From NCBI GenBank assembly GCA_944390775.1, contig CALXQQ010000018.1, positions 1-59,641 on the forward strand: 59,641 nucleotides of DNA, written 5' to 3'. The position numbers were made by a program, and so were the translations under genes. Origin of the DNA: an uncultured Alphaproteobacteria bacterium. GTDB lineage: Bacteria > Pseudomonadota > Alphaproteobacteria > UBA3830. Shown here piece by piece: positions 1 through 9,025 of the stretch; the first letter of the stretch is position 1; every line of letters starts with the position of its first letter. A model generated the notes under the pieces. It had not been told where the DNA came from. It ran no database searches and saw only the letters and a list, made by a program, of their open reading frames with translations.

Positions 1-5
1 GCGCG

Positions 6-42
6 GCAACGAGTTGCGCAGCGTATGAGTCGCATATATGCG
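6..42. repeat. Two short inverted repeats after lpxI-lpxB
   Basis: Just past the lpxI-lpxB stop lie two small palindromes: GCAAC-GA-GTTGC at 6-17 and the perfect CGCATATATGCG at 31-42. Neither is followed by a T-run on the minus strand, so they are not typical intrinsic terminators. They could be a processing hairpin or part of the next gene beyond the window edge. Confidence 0.3.
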
Positions 43-63
43 CTTCGTACAAAGCCGTCAAAA

Positions 64-2004
64 TTACCGATTCAACGACAAACTATCCAGCACTGCGAGA
101 GCGGCCTGGTTCGTCGGAGCTCGCAACAGATCGACAATGGTCGGCAATTCGGCTCTGATCGAGGCTTCGTGCTGAAGCAAGATTTCGATCTGAGCAACAA
201 TTCCGTCGGCGGAACAGTTTTCCTGCAAAAGCTCAGGGACGACGGATCTTTGTGCAATAATATTCACGAGGCAAACCCATCGAGTACGCAAAAGTCTTCG
301 CACGATCATCGCAGTAACAGGCGATGCCCTGTAGATGACCACCATTGGAAGCCCGACTCTCGCCAATTCCAATGTCACTGTGCCCGACACAGCAACTGCC
401 ACACGCGAGGCGTAGTAGCCCAAAATTTTGTCTCTTTTAGCGCTGACGATCAAAATATTCCAACCACTAGTTTCCCGTTCGACATCTTTTCTCAGAGAAT
501 CTGTGACGGGCATAATAAACTGGGCTGTAGGATATTTTTTTCTAAGTATTTCAACGACTTCTTTCAAAATAGGAAGGTGCCTTTCCAGCTCGCCTTTGCG
601 ACTGCCGGGCAACAGAGTAATAAGCATATTTCCTATGGAGTGGGTCTTTCGAAACGTGGCCAATTCCTCATCCGAGGGTTGAGCAAAATCCTCATCGGAA
701 GCGATGGGATGGCCGACAAACACGCTATCCAACCCATGACATCTAAACAATTCAGGTTCAAAAGGAAAAAGCGTCAACAATTTGTCGACGATGCGGCTGA
801 GTTTCTTGGCTCGACCTTTGCGCCATGCCCAGACAGATGGCGCAACATAATGAATGATTGGATTTGTAAAGCCTTTGCGCTTCAATCTTCGGTTTACAAT
901 ATTGGTAAAGCCGGGAGAATCTATTGTGATCACAAGATCGGGCTTATATTTATCTATGGCGGAAATTGTTTTATTAATCAATCGCTTAAAGTGAAAAATT
1001 TTCCCGACAATTTCAACCAATCCCATCACAGCCAATTCGTCCGAAGGAAATATTTGTCTCAATCCGGCATGAGACATATGCACACCACCAATGCCACAAA
1101 ATTCGATAGGGGTAGGGGAGATGCGTCGCAAATCTTCCATGAGTTTGCCGCCCAGATAGTCCCCGGAGGCTTCTCCTGCGATGAGAAAAATTTTGTGGAT
1201 GGGCACAGAGCGGCTGACCAAAAACATATTGTAACTATTGACTTTTCGAATGACCTCTTCCTTATCCAAAACGATGCATTTTTCTGCTTCTATAGCGAGG
1301 CCGGAAAACCCACTAAGATGCAATTGCTCGATTGTATCCGGGCCGATAGTGGGCAAATCGAGTCGCAAGTCTTGTTGCGGTTTGGAGACTTTGGTCAAAA
1401 TTCCGCCCGAAGAGGTTGTTCTAAGCGAAGCACTGCGTTTAATAAGCGATTCAGTTCCGGATATATCTTCCTGTGCCAAGATTTGGTCGCCGATCATCGT
1501 AACTGCTTGACCAACGTCTGCAAAACCAAGTTTTTTTGCCGCGATAAGCCCGATATCAATGGATCTGTTTTCTTCCGGAGAGGGGTGTCGTGCAGAAAAA
1601 ATACCAGCCGGCAAAAAGATATTTTGCAGATAATCGGTGCCGGATACGATCTCAAACCCTTCGTCACGAAACAGAGATTCAATACATCGTAGTAGCTGAT
1701 CATCGCCTGCATAGATTGCTTTTCCACAACGTAACAACCATGTTGTTCCGGTTTTATCTAAAGATATTTGTGAAAAATCAGGACGTTTTACCCAGCCAGC
1801 AAAGACAATCTTATCTACCTTATTTTGATGAAGAAAATCGAGAGCTTTTTCAACCTCACCAAATTTTATGGACAATTGTGGCACGGAAGGCCAGCCTTCA
1901 GTATCGCAAAATCCATCTAAAAAGAGTAAACAAAACGGCTCTTTGTCGCAGGATTGTGCTACCATTTTCGGATAGGCACCACCTCCGCAAATAATGCATA
2001 ACAT
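64..2004 (-). CDS. lpxI-lpxB: Fused UDP-2,3-diacylglucosamine pyrophosphatase (LpxI) and lipid-A-disaccharide synthase (LpxB)
   Basis: A single 646-residue frame joins two successive lipid A enzymes. Residues 1-265 are LpxI-like (start MLCIICGGGAYP, then LPTIGPDTIE near 218-227, which carries the Asp expected to be catalytic in LpxI). This half hydrolyses UDP-2,3-diacylglucosamine to lipid X. Residues 270-646 are LpxB-like, with IAGEASGD, DSPGF, HYVAPSVWAWRKGRA, FVGHPI, LLPGSRKGE and SGTVTLELA. This half condenses lipid X with its UDP precursor into the disaccharide. Each half has about the usual length of the separate enzyme, so neither looks truncated. The ATG overlaps the lpxA stop by one base (TAATG), making it the distal gene of the lpx operon. 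GC rises towards the LpxB half (about 50 percent in sampled lines, against about 35-40 percent elsewhere). Function is confident from motifs; that the fusion is active is inferred. Confidence 0.93.
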   Translation of the reverse strand: MLCIICGGGAYPKMVAQSCDKEPFCLLFLDGFCDTEGWPSVPQLSIKFGEVEKALDFLHQNKVDKIVFAGWVKRPDFSQISLDKTGTTWLLRCGKAIYAGDDQLLRCIESLFRDEGFEIVSGTDYLQNIFLPAGIFSARHPSPEENRSIDIGLIAAKKLGFADVGQAVTMIGDQILAQEDISGTESLIKRSASLRTTSSGGILTKVSKPQQDLRLDLPTIGPDTIEQLHLSGFSGLAIEAEKCIVLDKEEVIRKVNSYNMFLVSRSVPIHKIFLIAGEASGDYLGGKLMEDLRRISPTPIEFCGIGGVHMSHAGLRQIFPSDELAVMGLVEIVGKIFHFKRLINKTISAIDKYKPDLVITIDSPGFTNIVNRRLKRKGFTNPIIHYVAPSVWAWRKGRAKKLSRIVDKLLTLFPFEPELFRCHGLDSVFVGHPIASDEDFAQPSDEELATFRKTHSIGNMLITLLPGSRKGELERHLPILKEVVEILRKKYPTAQFIMPVTDSLRKDVERETSGWNILIVSAKRDKILGYYASRVAVAVSGTVTLELARVGLPMVVIYRASPVTAMIVRRLLRTRWVCLVNIIAQRSVVPELLQENCSADGIVAQIEILLQHEASIRAELPTIVDLLRAPTNQAALAVLDSLSLNR

Positions 2005-2789
2005 TATTTACTCTTTGGTAGGCAAAATGAACGTTTGCTATCCTGATGCATAAATTCCAATAGATATTTTACGCAAGTCCATTGAGATAACTTTTGTTCA
2101 ACTTGTTTTATATTATCAGATATAGGAGCCTCCTCAGAAAATAACATTTCATATGCTTTTTGCAATGCGACTATTTCTTGACGTTCGATATTTGCACGTT
2201 TTAGACCAATGAGGTTTATATCATACAAATGGGCACGTTCTCCTTTGACAGCACCAAACGGAATAACATCTCTCTCAACACCGGACATTCCTCCGATTAC
2301 TGCGTTTTTTCCGACTCGAACAAATTGATGAATAGCAGCCAATCCACCTATTATAACATTATCTTCTATGGTGACATGTCCGGCAAGAGTCGCATTATTG
2401 CCCATCACAATGTGATTTCCAACGACACAATCATGTGCTATATGTACTCCGACCATAAACAAATTATGATCACCAACGACAGTTTTCATAGAACCGCCTT
2501 GGGTGCCTATATGCATTGTGACATATTCACGAATCGTATTATAACACCCGATTTGCAAAGAGGCTTTTTCTCCGCGATATTTTAAATCTTGGGGAGGATG
2601 GCCCAGCGAAGCAAAGGGGAAAATCTTGGTGCCTGTGCCGATTGTGGTTATGCCATCAATACACACATGAGACATAATTTCTACATCGTCACCGATGACA
2701 ACATTATCGCCAATAATAGAGTAGGGACCAATTTTTACATTCTTACCAATTTGTGCAGATGGCGAGACTATAGCTGAATCATGTATCAT
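2004..2789 (-). CDS. lpxA: Acyl-ACP--UDP-N-acetylglucosamine O-acyltransferase LpxA
   Basis: First enzyme of lipid A synthesis: it transfers an R-3-hydroxyacyl chain from ACP to the 3-OH of UDP-GlcNAc in the cytosol. The 261-residue protein (E. coli LpxA is 262) is made of left-handed beta-helix hexapeptide repeats over residues 1-190 (for example IGPYSIIGDNVVIGDDVEI), then a helical C-terminus. The catalytic His sits in GVHIAHDCVVGNH, and GGLAAIHQFVRVG matches the family. It lies 6 bases after fabZ and shares one base with lpxI-lpxB, so the three are almost certainly co-translated. No unusual features. Confidence 0.97.
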   Translation of the reverse strand: MIHDSAIVSPSAQIGKNVKIGPYSIIGDNVVIGDDVEIMSHVCIDGITTIGTGTKIFPFASLGHPPQDLKYRGEKASLQIGCYNTIREYVTMHIGTQGGSMKTVVGDHNLFMVGVHIAHDCVVGNHIVMGNNATLAGHVTIEDNVIIGGLAAIHQFVRVGKNAVIGGMSGVERDVIPFGAVKGERAHLYDINLIGLKRANIERQEIVALQKAYEMLFSEEAPISDNIKQVEQKLSQWTCVKYLLEFMHQDSKRSFCLPKSK

Positions 2790-2795
2790 CTTACC

Positions 2796-3242
2796 TCACA
2801 GAACTATCATGGCTGTGAAAACGGCTTCTGCCACCAATGATCCATCTACGCGAGCTTCGCCACGAAAACGCCAGACATTACCATGCTGCTTTTCTTTTTG
2901 AACATGCAGTTTTAATACGTCTCCGGGCTGCACCAATTTACGGAATTTCACATTGTCCATGGACATGAAGTACACTAGACCGCCATTTTGCTCAATTCCC
3001 ATAGTTTTGGCGACCAAAGCTCCTGCGGTTTGTCCCATAGCCTCTACAATCAAGACACCGGGCATAATTGGTCGTTGCGGAAAATGGCCCTGGAAAAACG
3101 GCTCATTATTCGTAACATTTTTTATCCCAACTGCACTTTCACCCAATATGATATCTTCCATACGATCTATCATTAACATGGGATAGCGATGAGGTAGACA
3201 CTCTTTTATAGCATTAATATCGAGACTAAATGGTTCAGACAT
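2796..3242 (-). CDS. fabZ: 3-hydroxyacyl-[ACP] dehydratase FabZ
   Basis: Dehydrates 3-hydroxyacyl-ACP in type II fatty acid synthesis. It draws on the same 3-hydroxyacyl-ACP pool used by LpxA and LpxD, which explains its place between them. The 148-residue hot-dog-fold protein shows [12 protein letters not shown] near residue 15 and the catalytic His/Glu block [20 protein letters not shown] around 53-72. Length is normal. The ATG at 3240-3242 is one base past the lpxD stop, indicating translational coupling. Confidence 0.97.
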   Translation of the reverse strand: MSEPFSLDINAIKECLPHRYPMLMIDRMEDIILGESAVGIKNVTNNEPFFQGHFPQRPIMPGVLIVEAMGQTAGALVAKTMGIEQNGGLVYFMSMDNVKFRKLVQPGDVLKLHVQKEKQHGNVWRFRGEARVDGSLVAEAVFTAMIVL

Positions 3243-3243
3243 G

Positions 3244-4263
3244 TTAATTTTTCCTCTTCTTTGTTACAGACATTTTTAAAAATGCAGCTTGTCGTTTCCA
3301 GGTATTGATGTCGACAGCAGGAATGCCACCAACTATTTGGCCAGCAGGAATATTCCCTGCAATACCGCTCTTAGCCGCAACAACAACTCCATCACCAATA
3401 TCCAAATGACCCGCGACTCCGACTTGTCCTGCCAGAACAACGCCATCGCCAATATGGGTGCTGCCAGATATTCCAACTTGAGCCACAATAATGCAGCTTT
3501 TACCAATGTGTACGTTATGACCAATCTGCACTAAATTATCAATAATAGTGTCGTCTCCAATGACTGTATCATCTACACTACCTCTGTCAATTGTGGTATT
3601 TGCTCCAATTCGCACACGATCACCAATCAATACGCGTCCGAGCTGCTTGATATATACCATGCGTCCTTCGTGCGGAATAATACCAAAGCCAGATTCGCCG
3701 ATGCGCGCACCCGAATTAATTATCGCGTTATCTCCAATAATAGCATGAGAAATCGTGACATTACTTCTAATGCGACTGCCACTTCCAATGCGACATCCTT
3801 TGCCGATTATTGTGTTAGAGCCAATAATTACATCATTGCCAATAACAACATCTTCTCCAATTGATGTGTTATCGCAAATGTAGCAATCTCGACCCAATTT
3901 TGCAGATTCATGAATTTTCGCAGTTGCAGAAATATGATGCACATGTCCCTCATCTGGGTATAGAACATCCAGCACTTGCGCATATCGTACAAGAACATTG
4001 TCCGCAACTAATCCCACAACGCCTTCTGGCAGATCATCTATGTCAGATTCTCCTATAATTACAGCGCCAGCCTTAGTATTGCGAAATTCTAAAAGGTGTT
4101 TGCGATTTCCAAAAAATGCTATTTCTCCTGCTTGAGCTTTTTCCAGAGTCGCTACTCCGGTAATTGTAAAGTCAGCATCACCAATAGGTTTCAGACCACA
4201 AATGACAGCCAATTCTGATAACTGCACTCGTCTAATTGCTGGGAAAAATTTGGTATCTATCAT
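3244..4263 (-). CDS. lpxD: UDP-3-O-(3-hydroxyacyl)glucosamine N-acyltransferase LpxD
   Basis: Third lipid A enzyme, adding the N-linked hydroxyacyl chain. The start is set at the ATG at 4261-4263 ([12 protein letters not shown]) because AAGGG lies just upstream and the codon overlaps the skp stop as TAATG; an in-frame ATG 13 codons upstream would lie inside skp. This gives 339 residues, the family's usual size. Residues 10-100 form the uridine-binding N-terminal domain ([16 protein letters not shown]), residues 105-320 the hexapeptide-repeat beta helix, with the catalytic His in [13 protein letters not shown]. The C-terminal [20 protein letters not shown] is typical. Confidence 0.96.
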   Translation of the reverse strand: MIDTKFFPAIRRVQLSELAVICGLKPIGDADFTITGVATLEKAQAGEIAFFGNRKHLLEFRNTKAGAVIIGESDIDDLPEGVVGLVADNVLVRYAQVLDVLYPDEGHVHHISATAKIHESAKLGRDCYICDNTSIGEDVVIGNDVIIGSNTIIGKGCRIGSGSRIRSNVTISHAIIGDNAIINSGARIGESGFGIIPHEGRMVYIKQLGRVLIGDRVRIGANTTIDRGSVDDTVIGDDTIIDNLVQIGHNVHIGKSCIIVAQVGISGSTHIGDGVVLAGQVGVAGHLDIGDGVVVAAKSGIAGNIPAGQIVGGIPAVDINTWKRQAAFLKMSVTKKRKN

Positions 4264-4844
4264 TAATTCACCCTTTTCAAACATACTTCTATAAATGGAC
4301 ATACACTGTTTAAATGAGCAATTATATTGTCAGTTATATCGATGCAAGTCCCACTGTGATGATGAACTGCGTCAGAATCCAGTACTATATCCAGTTGCAT
4401 TTGTTCGGCTACGGCTTTTACGCTTTCACTGATTTTTATTTTTAAGTGGCTAATCGCATCTTCTGATGCGGCTGCTATTTGATATCGCTTCTCGCGCACA
4501 GAATCATAAAGAGCCATTTGCATATCTTCTATTCTGGATTTGTCTTTTAAACGATCTTTACTACTTTCTTCTTTTTTGATCAGATTTTCTAATTCTAACA
4601 AATTCTTTTTGGATTCATCATTGATGCGAGTGAGCTGCTCATCTATCTGTTTGCCCGCTATGGATGTAGACGCAATTCGCTTGATGTCCATAACCGCAAT
4701 GCGAATATTTTTGTCATGCGTCGGAGGTATAAGCGATATTAGCGATTGCTTGATCGCTGTCATAGAATGATCAACGTACAGTTTTCCTCCAATAACAAAT
4801 ACAACAATTGAAAAAAAAATTATCGTATAAATTTTGCGTATCAT
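4263..4844 (-). CDS. skp: OmpH/Skp family periplasmic chaperone
   Basis: A 193-residue protein with an N-terminal membrane or signal segment (residues 5-23) and a long helical, coiled-coil-prone middle (residues 65-150, rich in E, K, S and L), as expected for Skp/OmpH chaperones that hold unfolded outer-membrane proteins after Sec export. Family assignment depends on IRIAVMDIKRI and the helical arms, and on position: bamA-skp-lpxD is a conserved order. The N-terminal segment lacks an obvious cleavage site, so the protein may stay anchored. The stop overlaps the lpxD ATG, and its own ATG overlaps the bamA stop. Longer than the mature E. coli protein. Confidence 0.85.
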   Translation of the reverse strand: MIRKIYTIIFFSIVVFVIGGKLYVDHSMTAIKQSLISLIPPTHDKNIRIAVMDIKRIASTSIAGKQIDEQLTRINDESKKNLLELENLIKKEESSKDRLKDKSRIEDMQMALYDSVREKRYQIAAASEDAISHLKIKISESVKAVAEQMQLDIVLDSDAVHHHSGTCIDITDNIIAHLNSVCPFIEVCLKRVN

Positions 4845-7195
4845 TACATCAATCCGGTCAAAGTGAATGTTTGTGTATCATCAAATGACTTCTTCTTCAG
4901 AGGGAATCCAAAGATAAAGGCCATCGGCATTCCAAGCGGAGAATGCTCCCACTCTATGGCAACACCAACAGAAGCACGAATTGCACTTGAATCACGAATC
5001 AAGGTGCGGTCATATTTGGACCCCCATGCACTACCGAAATCCAAGAAAGCTACTCCATTCATTCCCATCTCTCGCGTCGACAGAGGAGTTTTTACCTTAA
5101 AGCTAAGTGTCCAAAACTTATTACCGCCGATGCTGTTGCCTCTCATATCTTTTGGACCAACACCAAACGAATCGAATCCACGCATATCTTGACCATCTCC
5201 GCCTAATGCATATCTATTAAGGCTGCGAGTATTGCGTATTTCCTTAATGTAGCCAACCTTAGCATCTGCGATAAACGTGAATCTTTCAGAGAGAGGATAA
5301 AAATAGGTCCCGCTTAGCTCGTTTTTAAAATAACGTACTCCGCCACCAAGACCAGCATAAGCATTGCTTATGGCTAATTCATAGCCAGAACGTGGACGAT
5401 ACGGATTGTCTACCTTAACGTAGTGCAGCACAGATCCTAGTTCAAACGTCGTGTATTTTCCATATTCATCGCGCATAATAGGAGGAATATACCACGCATG
5501 ATCAGGAACATTGTCATACAACTTATTGTTTTCTCTATCCCACCAGCAACGAGAATTCATGGATATACTATAGGAAATCTTGTGATAAAGATTCTTCGTA
5601 ATTGCATAACGAATGTATGGCGCGACAAAAATAGAACGCAAAACGCTCTCGTTGTATTTTTTCCGGTCATAGTTGTTAGCACCAACAGCTAAACCTGCTC
5701 CGAAACTCTTGTCCATAAAACGAGGTTCATATATATCGAATTTTAAACCGTATAGTTTTTGTGCCCAGTATCCTTCTACAGCTAAAGATCGCCCCGTACC
5801 AAAAAGGTTGTTTTCTACCAGACCGACGAAGCCACCAAAACCATCCGCATCGCTGACACTTAATCCAAAACGCATTTGCGCAGTACTATCTTTTTCTTTC
5901 ACAGTGACTTGTAAAACGCGTTTATCTTCAGCAGAGCCGGCAATATCATTGACTTGAACATCATCAAAATATTCCAGTCCCTTGAGTCGCTCTACCGTAT
6001 GCTGAATTTTATACATGTTAAATGCATCACCTTCATGGATAGAAAATTCTCGCCGAATTACCCTATCAAGAGTACGTGAATTGCCGATAATGTCGATTCG
6101 TTCTATGAAAGCATGAGGAGAATTTTGCACAATATATTTGATATGCGCAATTTTCTTTTCTTTATCATATTCTATTTGTTCAACGACATCTATGAAAGGA
6201 TTGTCCTGCAGCGCTAACTCTCTACGAATGCGATCTTTGTTTTCGTTGATCGCACTTTCGTTGAAAACAGTGCCGCTTTTTAAATCAATAAAAGATGGGA
6301 ATTTGTCCGCAGAAAATACCTTTTTGGGATTTCCATTGTTCAATTGCATGAGTTCTGGTGAATCAGAGATAATCTTTTCTACACGAGACTCAACACTGAT
6401 ATTACCTATCTTATATAAATCGCCTTCTTCAAGGGTAAAGGTACAGTAATGAGCAGTTTTATCGTAGTCCAATTCTGCAGAAGTCGATGTCACAATGAAA
6501 AACGGATAACCATTGTTTCTATAGAATTTTGTGAGATGATCTATGTCAACCTCAACCTTATCTGGTCTGAAAATATGACTGTCTCCATCCCAAAAACGCC
6601 AAACTTTTTTCTCCTTAATTGATAGCAGATCTTTTAATTCATCATCACTAAATTGCTTATTACCAACAAAAATAATCTTTTTTATAGACGTGCGTTCTCC
6701 TTCTTGAATTTCAAATACAAGATCAATCCTATTGCCTGGATGCTTGATAACTTTGGGAGTAATAATCGCAGAAAAATAACCGATCGATTTGTACGCTAAT
6801 TGTATGTCTGATAGGACATCTTTGATTATGTGCAAATTGTAAAGCTTGCCTTCTCCAATGCGATCGTTCACTATGTTTTTTAGCATTTCTTCACTGGCGG
6901 CATCGTTTCCTTCAAACGCCACTTTATCTATAATGGGTTTTTCTGTGCAGCAAACAACTAAAGTGTCTCCGCGCTTTACAAATCTAACATACGAAAAAAA
7001 ATCCTTTTTGAATAAGGCTTTTAAAGAGTCATCAATGTCTTTCTGACTGTAAGGACGATGCGGAACAATAGTTACACAATCTTTAATAGCATCAACCTCA
7101 ACCCTATCGAGTCCTTCATACTCTATCTTGCTGACGACATCTGCAAACAAAGGAGAATTCAAAATTAAAAACGCTAAACCCAAAAACTTCTTCAT
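4844..7195 (-). CDS. bamA: Outer membrane protein assembly factor BamA
   Basis: Central component of the BAM complex, which inserts beta-barrel proteins into the outer membrane. The 783-residue protein has a signal peptide (1-18, ending LFADV), POTRA domains over roughly 20-440, and a 16-strand barrel to the end. The conserved loop motif appears as DMRGFDSFGVGP (usually VRGF). The last residues are TFTLTGLM: the beta-signal pattern is present, but the terminal residue is Met instead of the usual Phe or Trp. It lies between rseP and skp in the classical order, with a 4-base gap to rseP and a one-base overlap with skp. Confidence 0.96.
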   Translation of the reverse strand: MKKFLGLAFLILNSPLFADVVSKIEYEGLDRVEVDAIKDCVTIVPHRPYSQKDIDDSLKALFKKDFFSYVRFVKRGDTLVVCCTEKPIIDKVAFEGNDAASEEMLKNIVNDRIGEGKLYNLHIIKDVLSDIQLAYKSIGYFSAIITPKVIKHPGNRIDLVFEIQEGERTSIKKIIFVGNKQFSDDELKDLLSIKEKKVWRFWDGDSHIFRPDKVEVDIDHLTKFYRNNGYPFFIVTSTSAELDYDKTAHYCTFTLEEGDLYKIGNISVESRVEKIISDSPELMQLNNGNPKKVFSADKFPSFIDLKSGTVFNESAINENKDRIRRELALQDNPFIDVVEQIEYDKEKKIAHIKYIVQNSPHAFIERIDIIGNSRTLDRVIRREFSIHEGDAFNMYKIQHTVERLKGLEYFDDVQVNDIAGSAEDKRVLQVTVKEKDSTAQMRFGLSVSDADGFGGFVGLVENNLFGTGRSLAVEGYWAQKLYGLKFDIYEPRFMDKSFGAGLAVGANNYDRKKYNESVLRSIFVAPYIRYAITKNLYHKISYSISMNSRCWWDRENNKLYDNVPDHAWYIPPIMRDEYGKYTTFELGSVLHYVKVDNPYRPRSGYELAISNAYAGLGGGVRYFKNELSGTYFYPLSERFTFIADAKVGYIKEIRNTRSLNRYALGGDGQDMRGFDSFGVGPKDMRGNSIGGNKFWTLSFKVKTPLSTREMGMNGVAFLDFGSAWGSKYDRTLIRDSSAIRASVGVAIEWEHSPLGMPMAFIFGFPLKKKSFDDTQTFTLTGLM

Positions 7196-7199
7196 AGAC

Positions 7200-8333
7200 C
7201 TATCCTATGATATTCATAAAAAACTTATTCACTACTTCCAACCGCAATATATCATTTACTGTCGTTAGCAACATCAATAATACTAGCAGAATTGCACAGC
7301 CAATCATAATATATTCTTGTATCTTTGGGGGAAATTTTCTACCAAATATGTATTCTACAAAACAAATTAGGATGCGTCCTCCATCAAGTACGGGTAATGG
7401 AAATAAATTAATGAAGCCAAGATTCAGTGATAAAGTTACAGTGAACATGATCAACAAAGCAAAATTACCTGCCCTGGACAAATCTCCCGCAATCTCCGCC
7501 ATTCGCACGACGCCGCCAAAGTTGTCCAACGATTGTTTCCCTGCGAATAACTTTCCAAACATGCCAAACATTTCTTTTGTAGCATTAACGCATAATGAGA
7601 AAGCACTCCCCATAGCATCAATGAAAGATTTGCGAGCAAAAACCGGTGCACCAGATGCAATACCGACCATCTTGGTTTGAGATTCCCTTCCAAACGCCCT
7701 TTTTTGCGTAGTGATTTTAGGCTGCACAAGAAAACTTTTCTGTTCGCCATTTCTATCTATCAGAAAGTTCAATTGTCCGGTTTCATCCTCTAAAATTGCG
7801 ATGGAAACATCTCTAAAGCGCTGCACAGGACGATCATTTACAGACAGTATACGGTCTCCTTTTTGTAACCCAACTATTGCGGCTGGACTATCCGCTACAA
7901 CATTGCCTATCACGGCATCGTAAGTAGGTAATCCATGGAAAAAAGCCATGAAAGTCGCTACTACAAACGCGTATATATAATTGAAAAATGGTCCACCAAA
8001 TGCTATCCAGATTTTTGCCCATTCACCTTTGGAGGTGATGGCCATTTTTTTTTCTTCCTCAGATAAATCTTTTATCGCGTCAGGATTTTCTGTTGTAGAT
8101 GACGCATCTCCATCTCCTAACATCATCACATATCCGCCTACAGGCAGGAGCGAAAAACACCAGCGAGTACCATTTTTATCATTAAAACCAAAAATCTCCG
8201 GACCCATTCCGATCGAAAATGTTTCGACCTTAACACCCATTTGTCGAGCAGCCAAATAGTGTCCAAATTCATGCACAACCACAATGATATTTATTATCAG
8301 AAGGAACGAAACTATATAGTATATAAAACTCAT
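7200..8333 (-). CDS. rseP: RseP-type site-2 zinc protease
   Basis: Inner-membrane metalloprotease that cleaves transmembrane segments, classically anti-sigma factors in envelope stress. Visible elements: the zinc motif HEFGH at residues 21-25 in the first membrane helix, GGYVMMLGD, one PDZ domain near 130-205 (DSPAAIVGLQKGDRI), and the third-helix NLFPLPVLDGG motif carrying the metal-binding Asp. I chose the ATG at 8331-8333, which has AGG five bases upstream. A GTG two codons earlier (8337-8339) would overlap the cdsA stop as GTGA and is the alternative. dxr, usually between cdsA and rseP, is missing. Confidence 0.94.
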   Translation of the reverse strand: MSFIYYIVSFLLIINIIVVVHEFGHYLAARQMGVKVETFSIGMGPEIFGFNDKNGTRWCFSLLPVGGYVMMLGDGDASSTTENPDAIKDLSEEEKKMAITSKGEWAKIWIAFGGPFFNYIYAFVVATFMAFFHGLPTYDAVIGNVVADSPAAIVGLQKGDRILSVNDRPVQRFRDVSIAILEDETGQLNFLIDRNGEQKSFLVQPKITTQKRAFGRESQTKMVGIASGAPVFARKSFIDAMGSAFSLCVNATKEMFGMFGKLFAGKQSLDNFGGVVRMAEIAGDLSRAGNFALLIMFTVTLSLNLGFINLFPLPVLDGGRILICFVEYIFGRKFPPKIQEYIMIGCAILLVLLMLLTTVNDILRLEVVNKFFMNIIG

Positions 8334-8335
8334 AC

Positions 8336-9025
8336 TCACCTAGAATAAACGTTTATAATATAAAACACAATCGATACCATGAGAATACTGTCTAATCTAT
8401 CCAAAACACCACCGTGTCCAGGGAATAGATTTCCCATGTCTTTTACTTTGAGGCGCCTCTTGAAGTAGGATTCAATGAGATCACCAAAAATAGCCGATAG
8501 AATCAAAATTTGTAACACAAATAGGTTGTTCCAATAGAGGCTAATCGGATTGCTCATAATAGATGGACAGAGCTTGCTTATGAGCAGCATGAATATATTT
8601 GTCGTAGCAATGCCTCCAAAAAATCCCGCCCAAGTTTTTAACGGACTAATGCGCGGACATAACTTGGGGCCTTTCAGAGTTTTACCAATGACATAGGCGC
8701 CTATGTCCGTCAGACTCGCAATGCAGATTAAAAAGCAGGTTCCCAACGGACCAAATTCATGACGTTGTAGAATGAAGGTAACCGTACCAAAAAAACAAAA
8801 CGATAAAGCCGCAATTCGTATCAACCAATTCCCGCGTATTTTGCGAGAAAGAATCTCAGCCACGACAACCAAATATATTCCCCAACACAAAAACTCAAAT
8901 ACATGCGATGGTATCAAGAATACAAATAAAATGAATGGAATGAAAAATAAAGAGGAAACTAACCTGGTGACAAATTCTCCTCGTTCTTCTTTCGGCATTA
9001 AAAGCTTCATAACCCTACTCGCCAT
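8336..9025 (-). CDS. cdsA: Phosphatidate cytidylyltransferase CdsA
   Basis: Makes CDP-diacylglycerol from CTP and phosphatidic acid, the branch point of phospholipid synthesis, in the inner membrane. The 229-residue protein has about six hydrophobic helices and the full family signature near the C-terminus: SYFKRRLKVKDMGNLFPGHG followed by GVLDRLDS. LTDIGAYVIGK near 107 is the other conserved block. The ATG at 9025 has AAGGCGG just upstream; a second ATG five codons in has a poorly spaced site. It overlaps the end of uppS by 11 bases and abuts rseP directly. Slightly short for the family, the loss being at the N-terminus. Confidence 0.94.
   Translation of the reverse strand: MASRVMKLLMPKEERGEFVTRLVSSLFFIPFILFVFLIPSHVFEFLCWGIYLVVVAEILSRKIRGNWLIRIAALSFCFFGTVTFILQRHEFGPLGTCFLICIASLTDIGAYVIGKTLKGPKLCPRISPLKTWAGFFGGIATTNIFMLLISKLCPSIMSNPISLYWNNLFVLQILILSAIFGDLIESYFKRRLKVKDMGNLFPGHGGVLDRLDSILMVSIVFYIINVYSR

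Noticed and set aside
25-1692. A 555-codon open frame on the plus strand opposite lpxI-lpxB
   Set aside because: It lies antisense to a gene with clear LpxI and LpxB motifs, has no recognisable domain or ribosome site, and is explained by the codon bias of the real gene.
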